From positions 32,231,676 through 32,295,675 of the forward strand of contig NC_135550.1 in assembly GCF_964340395.1 (NCBI RefSeq): a stretch of DNA of 64,000 bases, given 5' to 3'. This DNA is from Glandiceps talaboti (taxonomy: Eukaryota; Hemichordata; Enteropneusta; Spengelidae). The position numbers were made by a program, and so were the translations under genes. Within the stretch, counting starts at the first letter, position 1. Every line of letters begins with the position of its first letter. Of the stretch, positions 1 to 11,590 are shown one piece after another. The notes below the pieces were generated by a model that was not told where the DNA came from, ran no database searches, and was given only the letters and a program-made list of their open reading frames with translations.

Positions 1-298
1 GATGGATGGATGGATGGATGGAATGATGGATGGATGGATGGATGGATGGATGGATGGATGGAATGATGGATGGATGGATGGATGGATGGATGGATGGATG
101 GATGGATGGATGGATAGAATGATGGATGGATGGATGGATGGAATGATGGATGGAATGATGGATGGAATGATGGATGGATGGATGGATGGATGGATAGAAT
201 GATGGATGGATGGATGGAATGATGGATGGATGGATGGATGGAATGATGGATGAAATGATGGATGGGTGGATGGATGGATGGATGGATGGATGGATATA
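1..298. repeat. (GGAT)n imperfect microsatellite
   Basis: About 300 bp of GGAT tetranucleotide repeat, interrupted at intervals by GGAAT units. It is open in one frame only because the unit contains no stop codon, so it is not a gene. It starts at the window edge and may extend beyond it. Confidence 0.95.
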
Positions 299-704
299 TG
301 GATGCGCTGCTGTCGATATCTTATATACAATATTCAAAAACTGAACACGTTTGAACTTATCATTTTGTAAATTCTTGAATTGTATATTTCCATTTCGCAG
401 TCTACTTTATGTTTAATAAGTTATCGCTAACAGACAGTCCCAGAGAACGTCTGCACGTTTGGTATTCTGCGAAGCATTTGGTAGAAAATGAAATAAATGA
501 ATATTTGACCGACGTGCAATAGCGATTGCCTACACATTGTTGCAAATTGTAGTGAATAGGCGATTCACAGAATTTATATTTTACCATTTTTTTGCGTTAT
601 ATTCAAACATTAGTAACATTTCCTTACACATAGACCTATTTCATGTGTTGGCATTTCAAATCTAAACCACAATTATAACTTCGTACTGAGTATAAGACAG
701 TCTG

Positions 705-1192
705 CCGTAATTACAAGGGAGAGGGCCGGCGAAAAAAAGGCCAGGGTTGTTGCGTAAAATATATGACCCTCCCCCGACTCCGTACTACTAAAAAGTGACC
801 CACCCTCAACACCTCCGATATTCGAGACCGAACATCTCTTGGGATACCTAATAACTTACCCAACATGTTTCCGTTTTACTCCAGTAAGACCTACTGACTT
901 AATTCTCTCTTCACATCACACCTGACAAGTAATTCACTACATGGTTGTTAGCAGCGATTTGATTGACATGGTCTGATATTACAGTTAACTCTAAACATAA
1001 ACCTAATCCTAGCCATAACTGATGTGGCAGTAGTGGGATGCCAAATTCTCCCTAAAAATGAAAAATTAGACAACACAATGAGTCAAAGTGAAATGTTGCT
1101 CTCCCCTTATCCCATTTTCTAAAATATGGCCCTCCCTCGAGGACTGATTTGTAAAAAGTGACTCCCCTATTTCCCCCCCCTTGTAATTACTG
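705..1192. mobile_element. possible small non-autonomous element with inverted ends
   Basis: The left end reads CCGTAATTACAAGGG (705-719). The right end carries its reverse complement with one inserted base (1178-1192). Inside, two segments near 755-805 and 1120-1170 resemble each other in direct orientation; both contain TAAAATAT, a C-rich stretch and AAAAAGTGAC. No coding capacity is seen. A short inverted repeat plus internal repeats fits a MITE-like element, but no target duplication is evident, so the call is tentative. Confidence 0.35.
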
Positions 1193-1329
1193 GAGGCTCC
1201 CTAAAATGATTGTTTTGTACTCTTTAGTGCAACAAGTCTCTATTTTATACAAAATATTCTCTTTTCTGATGACATATTGTTCAATACAAACCATATGGTG
1301 ACAATTATCATTATGATATGACTGTGATA

Positions 1330-1447
1330 TTGAAAATGTAAATTGTGATCATTAAGGTTCCGGTTACGTAATAATTCATTTCGCTGATAATGCTGAATAT
1401 GTAAATTGTCACCATTTAGGTGACATCATAATTCATTTCGCTGAATG
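1330..1447. repeat. two-copy degenerate tandem repeat, about 62 bp unit
   Basis: Two adjacent units share an ATGTAAATTGT core and end in ATAATTCATTTCGCTGA. They differ in the middle. No gene is visible around them. Confidence 0.6.
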
Positions 1448-1918
1448 TCTCCTTTAAGGCCTAATAAAATATTGTTTGGTTCCGATTACGCTCAATTTTA
1501 GAATAAGTGGGGTAGGTAGATTTTTTAACACATTTTTTTCATGTGTGAGTGTCTAATTCAGGTTTCCATTGTTTTCCAAGTGGTCTCTGTGTTTGTTTAT
1601 TTAATTTCAGATGTACAGCTACTACAGATTTCCACTACAGATTGGAAGAACAGTTTTATAAATTATATTGTCTTTACATTTAAGTTGATGTCATTTTCCG
1701 CATCCACTATTTCTCCTGAAACTTAAAAAATAGTTTAAGGTTGGCAGTGAAAACCTAGTAGGCCTATATCCGTATGTACATTAAAAGTCTGACAACTCGA
1801 AAACCTAAATGCAAAACACAGAAAACTATTTTTGTTAAACAATTATTGAATTTTCTTTTCTGTTTTGGTCATTTTGATAGATAACAAAACACGTGAACAC
1901 ACACAAGTACATAATTTA

Positions 1919-1919
1919 T

Positions 1920-1970
<51 letters not shown>

Positions 1971-1984
1971 CACACACACACACA
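1919..1984. repeat. (CA)n microsatellite
   Basis: Long CA/TG dinucleotide run with one interruption. ORFs on both strands here are repeat artefacts. Confidence 0.95.
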
Positions 1985-2346
1985 TATAAATATACATTGA
2001 CACACGCTGTGATATATACATACATGCAAAGCTCCCCCCCCCCATTACAGTTGGTCACACTATCATAACCTAATCATATTTCTTTCTTTCTGACCTTATA
2101 GCTCGATCTCAGATCAATTAGACCAAAAAATATAGAACAGGTGCTCTGAGTGGTCTTGTCCTATAGTAATTGTAAACACCCCTTGTCTGTGTTGTAAAAG
2201 AGGGAATAACAATATACGATGTTTATACATCAGCATCCACATACTAGTACATATCTGTATGTGTAAAAGCTTTCCACATATTGTCTAAAGCGCTTTAAAA
2301 TCATGGATGCATGGCCTATCTGTGGTCTTGTTGAGGGGTGGCTGAC

Positions 2347-2444
2347 CTTACAGCGATCGTAACTGACATTTTTATCTTTTAAATTTTCACTTGGTATCCA
2401 AAAATGTCGGTTATGATTGCTGAAGTAACCGTGACGCCTCAAGA
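2347..2444 (-). CDS. orphan exon-like segment, unassigned protein
   Basis: On the minus strand a 98-nt open segment is bounded by an acceptor-like CTACCTGTAG and a weak donor (AAG then GTCAGC). It enters in phase 2 and encodes 32 residues containing the motif HFWIPSENLKDKNVSYDRCK. The arrangement of an aromatic-Pro patch followed by YDRCK loosely recalls the first extracellular loop of invertebrate organic-cation-transporter-like (SLC22) proteins. That resemblance is too weak to name the gene. No neighbouring exon could be joined to it with confidence; a second minus-strand exon-like segment lies at 5553-5654. Confidence 0.25.
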
Positions 2445-3833
2445 CTACAGGTAGGCCAGTATATCGATACATTTACATGTATGGCAGACAACATAATAGT
2501 CTGTTCAATTCGCAATCGTATCGGTGATATTTTTATTACTAAAATGACGTATCATGGCCGTCCCCTGAGTAAAATAAAAAATCACAACACATCACACTAT
2601 TACATACCTGTTTGTAACTCCAGCTAGTCATGATCTGATCACAAGTAAAAATCCGCCGATAAAACAAATATAAACGGTGCCCCATTCAGTCTTCCCAAGA
2701 CCATAATGTCACCAATACTACATTGCAAACATTCAATATGCATATAATTTTATTCTTGTAAATTAAGCAAATCATCGCCATGTGGTGACACTCCATGACA
2801 ATACTCTTAAATTGAGCAACCAGCTGGTACACAATTTATTCAAAACCTTGTTTGTACATGCATGTATATAATGATGGAGCGCCCTCAATAAAAGTCAAAA
2901 AAGAAGAAAAATCAGAAGATAAAGAAACGAATATCGTGTGTTGGGTTAATGAAAATAAGGTAGATGCTTTATTACATTACTCCCATCGTTCACAGAATCT
3001 GTACAATTCATCGTCTCTCTTTGCTTCCCTCTCCATGGTAACAGTGCATTCCACATTGAACGTCATCGCCTTCAAAAGTTGATCGTAATGATATGTACAT
3101 GTGACAAATTCATCCAATATTTACACTGTCACAGATGTTACGCAAACATATCAGCAACGACTGTAATTTTTATCGACATAAAAATACTAGGAGTGGTATC
3201 ATATCTGCAATTAGCTGGATTTACATTTCGGGTACTATTCAGGTGCAGCCAACCGCCATATTTGTGTTTAATCAAAAATGATGTTTTTTAAATCAACATA
3301 ATCACACCTCAAAATAATTGGGGGGGGGGGGTGTTTAACTGTTATTTGTGCCCTCCCACTGATGGCGAAGTCTGTCTGTCCTTCATCCCTCCCTCCCTCC
3401 CACTGGGTTTCAACTCGACCGCCAGCCCACTGCTCGCCCATATTGTGAATGATTTACCCACTATCCACCAGGAAAACGTCTGTGTAGTCTGTGCTTACCA
3501 CTATGCCAATTCATTTTGACGTACACAATGAGCGCCCCTCCCCACAATTCCATGTTTTCCCCTCCAACTGTATCAAAATCAGGCCTTCCCCATCGCAATT
3601 CTTCTTCAATTTGTTTGCTCCCCTCCCGGCTCCCGCTACCGTTCGAAAAAAAAGATTGCCCGCCAACTGAAAATTTACCTATTAGGTAAAAGAACAGTTT
3701 TTGCAAGAACAGCTTTGTCGACTGCACCTGTATATCGTTCTCGTCCTAGACCTTGTAGTCTATAATAGCATGTATAACGAAAACATGAATTTGTAACACT
3801 CACTGGTAAATATCTTGTTATCATACTTTTCAG
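2445..3833. other. no recognisable gene
   Basis: Non-repetitive AT-rich sequence with short ORFs on both strands and no splice-framed coding segment that I trust. A G-run lies near 3320 and a C/T-rich stretch near 3385-3400. It may be intron of a minus-strand gene whose exons are the orphan segments on either side. Confidence 0.5.
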
Positions 3834-5208
3834 ATTGACAGCTAACCAAACTTTTCAGATTGGCAGTTTACCATACTTTTCAGATTGGCAGTTTACCATA
3901 CTTTTCAGATTGCCAGCTAACCATACTTTTCAGATTGGCAGCTAACCAAACTTTTCAGATTGGCAGTTTACCATACTTTTCAGATTGGCAGTTTACCATA
4001 CTTTTCAGATTGCCAGCTAACCATACTTTTCAGATTGGCAGCTAACCAAACTTTTCAGATTGGCAGTTTACCATACTTTTTAGATTGGCAGTTTACCATA
4101 CTTTTCAGATTGGCAGTTTACCATACTTTTCAGAGTGGCAGCTAACCATACTTTTTAGATTGGCAGTTTACCATACTTTTTAGATTGGCAGTTTACCAAA
4201 CTTTTCAGATTGGCAGTTTACCATACTTTTTAGATTGGCAGTTTACCATACTTTTTAGATTGGCAGTTTACCAAACTTTTCAGATTGGCAGTTTACCATA
4301 CTTTTCAGATTGGCAGTTTACCATACTTTTCAGATTGGCAGTTTACCATACTTTTCAGATTGGCAGCTAACCATACTTTTTAGATTGGCAGTTTACCAAA
4401 CTTTTCAGATTGGCAGTTTACCATACTTTTCAGATTGGCAGTTTACCATACTTTTCAGATTGGCAGTTTACCATACTTTTCAGATTGGCAGTTTACCATA
4501 CTTTTTAGATTGGCAGTTTACCATACTTTTCAGATTGGCAGTTTACCATACTTTTCAGATTGGCAGTTTACCATACTTTTCAGATTGGCAGCTAACCATA
4601 CTTTTTAGATTGGCAGTTTACCAAACTTTTCAGATTGGCAGTTTACCATACTTTTCAGATTGGCAGTTTACCATACTTTTCAGATTGGCAGTTTACCATA
4701 CTTTTCAGATTGGCAGTTTACCATACTTTTCAGATTGGCAGTTTACCATACTTTTCAGATTGGCAGCTAACCATACTTTTCAGATTGCCAGCTAACCATA
4801 CTTTTCAGATTGGCAGCTAACCATACTTTTCAGATTGGCAGCTAACCATACTTTTTAGATTGGCAGTTTACCAAACTTTTCAGATTGGCAGTTTACCATA
4901 CTTTTCAGATTGGCAGTTTACCATACTTTTCAGATTGGCAGTTTACCATACTTTTCAGATTGGCAGTTTACCATACTTTTTAGATTGGCAGTTTACCATA
5001 CTTTTCAGATTGGCAGTTTACCATACTTTTCAGATTGGCAGCTAACCAAACTTTTCAGATTGGCAGCTAACCATACTTTTCAGATTGGCAGTTTACCATA
5101 CTTTTCAGATTGGCAGTTTACCATACTTTTCAGATTGGCAGCTAACCATACTTTTCAGATTGGCAGTTTACCATACTTTTCAGATTGGCAGTTTACCATA
5201 CTTTTCAA
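3834..5208. repeat. 25-bp minisatellite, about 55 units
   Basis: About 1.37 kb of head-to-tail 25-bp units. Each unit on the plus strand contains ATTGGCAG, then GTTTACC or GCTAACC, then ATA or AAA, then CTTTTCAG or CTTTTTAG. Three positions vary in a patterned way, so larger blocks of several units repeat (for example the 100-bp block at about 3860-3960 recurs at 3960-4060), showing amplification of multi-unit blocks. The long plus-strand ORFs here exist only because a 25-bp unit cycles through all three frames and most units lack stops. Units with GCTAACC plus CTTTTCAG resemble a branch point and 3' splice site. Confidence 0.97.
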
Positions 5209-5552
5209 TATCCCTCCACAAATGCTCTGTCTACATGTATTACAGTGATCAACTTCATCACGTGAACAATCTTAGCTGAAATGATACAAGCTGAAGCCAT
5301 GATCTTTGTCTACAATATCGTGTACGTAGAATGAATGTGTTAGAGTTGGATTGTGTAGTACAAAAATACATATAGCAAAGGATAGAGCTTTCTCTTCGAA
5401 TTCTGAAAATAATCGTATATCGTTTCATCAAATCTCTATTGGAAATCGATACTAGTTTTTTTTAAAGCAAAACCGATGTAAATTGATCTGTGGACACGAC
5501 GAGACAGTTATCGATCGAAGATAGGGAACTATTTATTGGGAGGTGTACTCAC

Positions 5553-5654
5553 TAATGCGAGAAATCCGGTGAAAAATAAGGCTCGGAAAGAAGTGTACGC
5601 TAATAATTCGCTTGATTTCACTACATTCAATATAATAACAAGACCCGCAATTAC
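5553..5654 (-). CDS. orphan exon-like segment encoding a hydrophobic stretch
   Basis: A 102-nt minus-strand segment sits between a good acceptor (CTTCTTTTCAG) and a good donor (GCATTA then GTGAGTAC). It reads phase 0 to phase 0 as 34 residues with two hydrophobic runs (starting VIAGLVIILNVV and ending FFTGFLAL), which looks like membrane protein sequence. Splice sites and open frame agree, so this is probably a real exon, but I do not recognise the family. Upstream exons would lie at higher coordinates and downstream ones to the left, perhaps including 2347-2444 across the 25-bp minisatellite. Confidence 0.4.
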
Positions 5655-7713
5655 CTGAAAAGAAGGGATGGTAACTACCTTATTCAGTGTAAAAGTAATT
5701 CTAAGTCTTGGCAAAGGAGGCAAACGTAATGTGATGAATGGCTATTTTCCTTTACCAATACTTCCCAACGTATTATTACATAGACAGTACGTAAAGTGAT
5801 TCTCTCCTCAAATGACATTCCTTACCATCCATTTCACAGTGTTCCTTTGCACTGAGATGTAGGAGGGTGGGGTAGGGGTGTTCTCCTCTAGTGTCCATTT
5901 GCCCTCTAACAAATACACCTCAATGTGTTCGTAGGTAGACAGGGGAGTGGGGTATTTTGGTGATCATGGTCTCTTTTTGATACTAATACTTATCAAGGTG
6001 TTTCTGTAAAGAAAATACATCGTTTACACATCGATGTTTGCTATGTCTGATACCCCATAGTTTTGCCGAGTAAAACATCTTTTTTGGTGTAAATATGCAA
6101 ATAAGAAGTCTGTTAAAAAGATAAAAAGATATAATATAGACAATAGTGAAATACTTGTTATGAATTATTTCATTTATTACCATTCTCCACACCAAATAAA
6201 ATAAATAAACCACCAATGTAAGTAAGCTGGTTTCATAAGTTAACATAAGAATTCAATTCAAGTATTTGTACACATGTTATGCACTATAAAATCAAATACA
6301 TAACAGATAAAACAAAATATACAACAAGTTTATTTTCACTTTCTCTGGTTTAACATGCAATGTAATTACAGTCAGTCTAAATACAATAAATGGACATACC
6401 AAATGATATAGTTTATTAAACATGTTGATTATAATCATTCAGATTTTGAATGGATAAACAGTCATGCTAAAAACTTGTGTATTTTTAAAAAATAAAACAT
6501 TAACACTTTTACAAGAATAGCAGTGTATTGAAATACAAAAGGATTTGAAAATACAAGTACATATGTAACATTATGAATACAACTATTTCTATTGTTTTCA
6601 TAAGTCACATAAATTATTCATACACTTAACACAGGAAGTTTTTATTTCATTTCATAACGTTACAGAAACATACATCCCTTCATACCATTGATCAAATCTA
6701 AAATAGTCACTGATAAATAATATGTACAAAAAAACCCAGACAATCCCAATTTCTTAAAATCGAAGACAATAAATAAATACATACAAATAAACATGTGTAA
6801 CGATATCTATCAAAAAGCATGTTTGTATGCATAAAAATGTGAGTGCATATATATGGGTCTGAACATGTGTATCAAAGAGCATGTTTGTGTCAATAAAAAT
6901 GTGAGTGCATATGTATGATATGTGTATCAAAGAGCATGTTTGTATGTGCTTGTGTTAAAGTTCTACGAAAGTGGTAAAACACTGAAAACATAACGTCTGA
7001 GACAGGAATTACATTTTTTCATTGTTCAAGTAACTGCAGAAAATCAGCTTTCAACTTAGTAAACATACACTGGACAAAAACTTACACTATTGTTGTTCAA
7101 TGTGGTAGATTATTCAAATCGGCGAGAGTACAGCTATAACTCTCCAGTGTGACAGTTTGTATCTTAATTAGCTGAAAGCTTGCTATCCACAGGTGTAATA
7201 GTCTAACTTTCAGTCAAGTTAAAGTATCAAAACATGGTAAAATGGTGTTAAAAAAGGTCATGTCAAGGTTACATGATCAAGAGAGAATGAGTTGCCCCTA
7301 AGTCAGAAAAGGGGACGAAATCATGAATATTTACGAGCACTATATGTAAAAAGAAATGAATCAAGGCATCTGATTGACTCTTTTTGATCTTATATCAAAA
7401 CACAGTTTTTTTTATCCTTACCACTTTTAATAAAAATCATCAAAATTTACTCTTTTTGATAAAAAACTGCCAATTGTCAATAATTCATAAAGACCTGAGG
7501 TTTCTTCAGCATACGCTGGACTTTGGAGGCAGTAAACCAAATGGATTGACATTACAGTAAAATCATGGAAATGGGAATGAATTCAGGTTTGCAAACATAG
7601 TAAGATATCCTGAAAGACCACCATACTTTGCATGTACTTTTATATTATGTGTTACATTCACAGAAATGAAATACAAGCTTTTTGTTTTATTTGTTTTTAT
7701 CTTTCTGATAACA
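5655..7713. other. AT-rich region, probably the SIVA-like gene's 3' UTR and flank
   Basis: Strongly AT-rich with many TTTATT motifs (minus-strand AATAAA), consistent with 3' UTR and downstream flank of the minus-strand gene ending at 7714. A 2.5-copy tandem repeat of about 75 bp lies at 6795-6950 (shared core GTATCAAAGAGCATGTTTGT). No other coding segment is convincing. Confidence 0.45.
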
Positions 7714-9930
7714 TCAGTGAGTCTTGTTCATTTCTGTGTTACAACTCAGACAGAAAGCTCTGTCATATCGTCCTCTGTAATTGATGGTGGAACAAAAGCA
7801 ACAGAAGACACCACAGCAACGTTCACACTGACGAATACACATCTCACAAGTATTTCTTTCACAGAATTTACAGGGAATGGTTTCTGTTGGACGATGACAC
7901 ACATAACAGTCTCCTATTGTTAGCATTTTCACCTCCATTTCATTCAATACCTTGGATAATGATGTAAGAGATGGTAAAGTGCTTGTTTGGTTTTCTCTGC
8001 CATCAAGCATCAACACATCGATGACTGATCCTGTAGATGGGAGTGAGTGTAAAAGATAATTTTTTAAATGTGTTTTATGTTACATAATTTTTCTCACCAA
8101 ACACAAAATACAAATCTTTATGAAAACCAATACATGATTCTCATGATTTGTTTGTAACACCATAGTCATCATGAGAGCATTTGCAATTGCACAATGATTT
8201 TATCCAGTACCCACAATGATTTTACCAAGTAACTATTATTCTTCAGTTTCACATATGCAAAACAGAAGATATCCTATGGTAGTGTGTGATTCAATTGATG
8301 ATTGGTAAAACATGCAGTTACTGTTGTATACAGAGAAATTAATGGGGAAAACGACGTTGGTAGTGATAATGAGTAAAGTGATTGGCAAATGTACTAATAC
8401 ACACACACTGTGACACACACTGTGACACACTGTGACACGCACACATTGTGGTACACACACACACCAAAACTATTTTAGGCTTTTTCCATGAGAAGGTACT
8501 CACTTTTAGAACGAATCATAAAAAAATGACAATAAATGAAGGAAATAGAGGTAAAGAAAGAAATAGAGAGTTCTGTATTCACTACATTAGATTTGATTCT
8601 TTCATAACTACATTATGACAATTTCTCACTCACTTTCATACATTGATCAGACATTAACTTTCAAACTGACACTCTACAACCAATGTCAAAACTTTGTAAC
8701 AGATCATTTTACTTTGAATTAAATTAAAGTGACCATATTGATGAAAAATTGATATTTATTTTTGAATTTTAATTGATGAAACAACTTTAGTAGATGTACT
8801 TATTTCTGAAAGACAAAACTGTTTTATAGTATGTCTGAATTCTTTGATGAATGGTTGCTAGGACAGGTCAAAGAGAGGAAATAAATGTACCAGTGAGTCA
8901 TGAACTTGGCATATCCAACACTCTATCACTTATCCTCAAACAATTACAATTTGAAATTCAGAAAGGAAATTTGTCAACAGCTAACAAGAATCAGGTTTGT
9001 AATTTTGAAATAATGTATGACTTTTAATTACAGAGTGGTAATAAACTTAATCATTTTCATAAATTGATGGAAGTATCCAATATAGTCTAATTGTAGGACT
9101 AACAATAGTTTGGAGAATTTTGATATGTGATTTGAACTTGCAAAGACATGTTGGCATTCTTATCAGCAGGGCCATTCATTCAAACATATCATGGGCCAAG
9201 CACTTGAAAGTGTCTATTAATGCCTCCAACAATATACAAGGTGTGGTTAATTCAAGTTTGACTTTCAAATATAACATTGAAGATGAATGTCAAGGCAAAT
9301 TAAAATTTCAAACAGAGTGGTCCACATTGATGATGAAACCTGACTGAACACATGTATACATGTTCTGAGATATTGTATCAATTCAATCAGTCATTATAAA
9401 TGTACAATATGCCTCTGTATATCACCATTGTTTGTAACTGGTGTACAGTGCCACCATGACAATCACATTTAAATATGTGTTGTCTTTTGTTTGAGGGACA
9501 TTAAAATGTTCGACCTAAAATGTTAACCCCTTTAGTACTCAAATCTAGCCTGAAGTATAGTTAGTTTATATTATTATAATATGAAGATATACTACTAGGG
9601 TTTATTTACACCATGGTTATAACTATTATATAATAGATTGTATTCAATGGTTATCACATCAACACACGCACTATCACTTTCAAAGTTTACTCGTGATAGA
9701 ACAGTCAACATGGCAGTATTATTTATAACACAAAAAAACCTCACGAAACTGAAACTAAATGTAAACAAACTGAAGGTGATGACCGATGGTTTACTAAACT
9801 TACTCTCATTATGTCTCCCTCTTTCTGCGTCTTCATTTAACTCCATCATACTGGTTCCAAATGGATTTCTTCGCCTGGTGACGAGTGAAGTGTCACACTC
9901 ATTCGTGTCAAATTCCATATCCATATTCAT
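7714..9930 (-). CDS. SIVA1: SIVA-like apoptosis regulatory protein
   Basis: The well-supported part is the minus-strand exon 8030-7714. It enters in phase 2 after the acceptor CCATCTACAG and ends in TGA. It encodes a short MLMLDGRENQ segment, matching the MLI..DGR stretch of SIVA, then a C-terminal domain with CxxC pairs in the order CYVC, CKFC, CEMC, C-x2-CC, CC-F-C and a final CLSC just before the C-terminus. That zinc-binding Cys pattern and the Y..x..CxSC end are characteristic of SIVA, which in vertebrates binds CD27 and other partners and promotes apoptosis. A candidate first exon at 9930-9804 (ATG, 42 codons, donor GTAAGT) ends in phase 1 and joins in frame, giving 147 residues. It contains RRRNPF but lacks the central helical part of vertebrate SIVA, so another exon may be missing or exon 1 may differ. 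Cys domain confidence is high; the N-terminus is uncertain. Confidence 0.75.
8851..9220 (+). CDS. possible small two-exon gene inside the SIVA-like intron
   Basis: ATG at 8851 opens a 48-codon segment to 8994 (CAG then GTTTGT). It can be spliced in phase 0 to 9170-9220, after the tandem acceptor TATCAGCAG, and ends in TAA, for about 64 residues. The product is helical-looking, with the stretch ISNTLSLILKQLQFEIQKGN. I do not recognise it. It runs antisense to the flanking SIVA-like gene, within that gene's long intron. It could be a small nested gene, the last exons of a longer gene, or chance. A competing plus-strand frame over 9099-9347 is also open. Confidence 0.2.
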
Positions 9931-10303
9931 CTGGTGTAGCTAGCTGATCGCCGAATGAGTCTAGCAATTAGTTGTAGTATCAAACAGGTTGGACAAAATG
10001 TAAACTGTTTTGGTTTCAACTAAGTTGGAGAGACTAAGAGTACTACTCCTTCTACACCTCAATTCGTACACAATTTAAATAATTTTCTAATCGATTCTTA
10101 CACAGGTAAACAAAAGGACTGAATGAATGGAATGAATGAGCGTTGCAACTGACAGAATTGCGCCCCCACGCAAGTTTTGATCATGCGTACAAAAGGTATC
10201 TACAACCTTTGACCTTGAAAGACAAGCTGCAATCTGTCGATTGTACTGACTGTGTCTGAAATGATATCACTTGTTCCACCTTGAATTTTTTTATCCGATG
10301 TGG
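9931..10303. promoter_or_regulatory. probable divergent promoter, SIVA-like (-) and LCLAT1-like copy 1 (+)
   Basis: The candidate first exon of the minus-strand SIVA-like gene ends at 9930. A strong plus-strand donor (GATGTGG then GTAAGTG) lies at 10303/10304 with no open frame before it. That suits a non-coding leader exon of the plus-strand acyltransferase gene, whose coding exon 1 follows an acceptor at 11549. Few repeats intrude here. The shared-promoter reading is inference. Confidence 0.35.
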
Positions 10304-11590
10304 GTAAGTGTTAATTATCCTGATATAAATGTTAAAGTTCGGGACTCATGAGTCCAATTTCATCTGACTTTTTCAAGACAGTGTGCTTGCAATGTCACTA
10401 TCCCAAAAGTCGTATGATTCTTGTGTGTATTTGATTTTCGAGTTGCGCCCGCAGTAGTTGAAACATGGTTGAAATGACCTCATTCATCTGACAAAAAGTG
10501 TGAATAACTACCAGTTTAGGGTATATTTACTCGTAAATGTGTACCTGTAGATTAGTCTGAATTATAATTCAAACGCTAATGCTCGGCGTTTGGGAGCGAA
10601 CGACCAAATTGTAAGCTGTACATACTGTACTGTGTACGGTTACTTCTTTTCACGTCACAATGACTATTATATAACAGTATAGTAAACAAGATTATCTCTA
10701 CAGACAGTGTTCATTGTTGATCTTGATGAAGTACGATTGTTTAGTTAGTTATGGTTACCTTAGTGATGTATGTCATCAATTAGCTACACGTTTTCACTTA
10801 TTTGCATTTATCAGTGTAATTTTATGTTGATACATTTTTTGTTTACTCTGATATATTTATTCATAGTACAAAGGGCAGGACTATCATTCATTGAGACCCT
10901 TCACTTGTTTCTAAATTACTGAATAACACTTATATTCACAAACTAAACCACACAACACAACTAACACTAACAATTTAACTACATTATAAAATTTGCAATT
11001 GAATGGTTTTTTAGAAAGTGAAAGGAACAAATAAATAAAACAACATTATAATTTTAGGAAAGACATTTATTAAGGTCTAAGGTAGGGAATGAAGTGCAGT
11101 TGTTAGGCCACCCTTCCCCCATATGTTTATACACAAGATTTGTGTTGTACATTTTGAGATCTGTTTAATATAGACACCTTATTGTATAGAAACAAGCAAT
11201 TACATGTATTAAAATATCACATGTATCACCCAACAGTGTATTTTAACTTTTAAGTGCAGTGAGGAGGGTAAATCTACCTGAGTTCCAAACATAAATATTA
11301 ATAATTTCTTTTGTACAGCAAAATAATTGAATTGTTATCATATCCCTCCTTCTTTGTTTTGAATATTGTAACACTGTGTGTTTTCACTGTGAATTGAAAA
11401 GTTATCTTACATTACACACTCATCACATTAAATATATTGTCTGTTGAAAGATAGAAATCATTGTACTGTACCAGTTCAATAACAATAACTTATACCCTAT
11501 TACACTATTGTATCGTTGCACACACCATGATGTGTCTTTTCTTCACCAGATTTAACCATACAAGAGACTAACCAAGAAATAGAACCAGTC

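Noticed and set aside
2347-2444. Naming this segment an SLC22 transporter exon
   Set aside because: Only a loose match around WIP...YDRC, no second exon in order and a weak donor.
3834-5208. CRISPR array look-alike
   Set aside because: Units are contiguous with no unique spacers, and the window is clearly animal DNA.
3834-5248. Plus-strand ORFs of up to 161 codons in the 25-bp array
   Set aside because: A stop-poor 25-bp unit translated in rotation gives a 25-residue periodic peptide in every frame; it is a repeat artefact.
7666-7923. Plus-strand ORF with a signal-peptide-like start
   Set aside because: It lies opposite the conserved SIVA Cys domain and its hydrophobic start falls in 3' UTR sequence; it is a shadow of the minus-strand gene.
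9099-9347. Plus-strand ORF ending at 9347
   Set aside because: The frame cannot be joined to the upstream segment at 8851-8994 in phase; the alternative join at 9170 is better. Kept only as a competing possibility.
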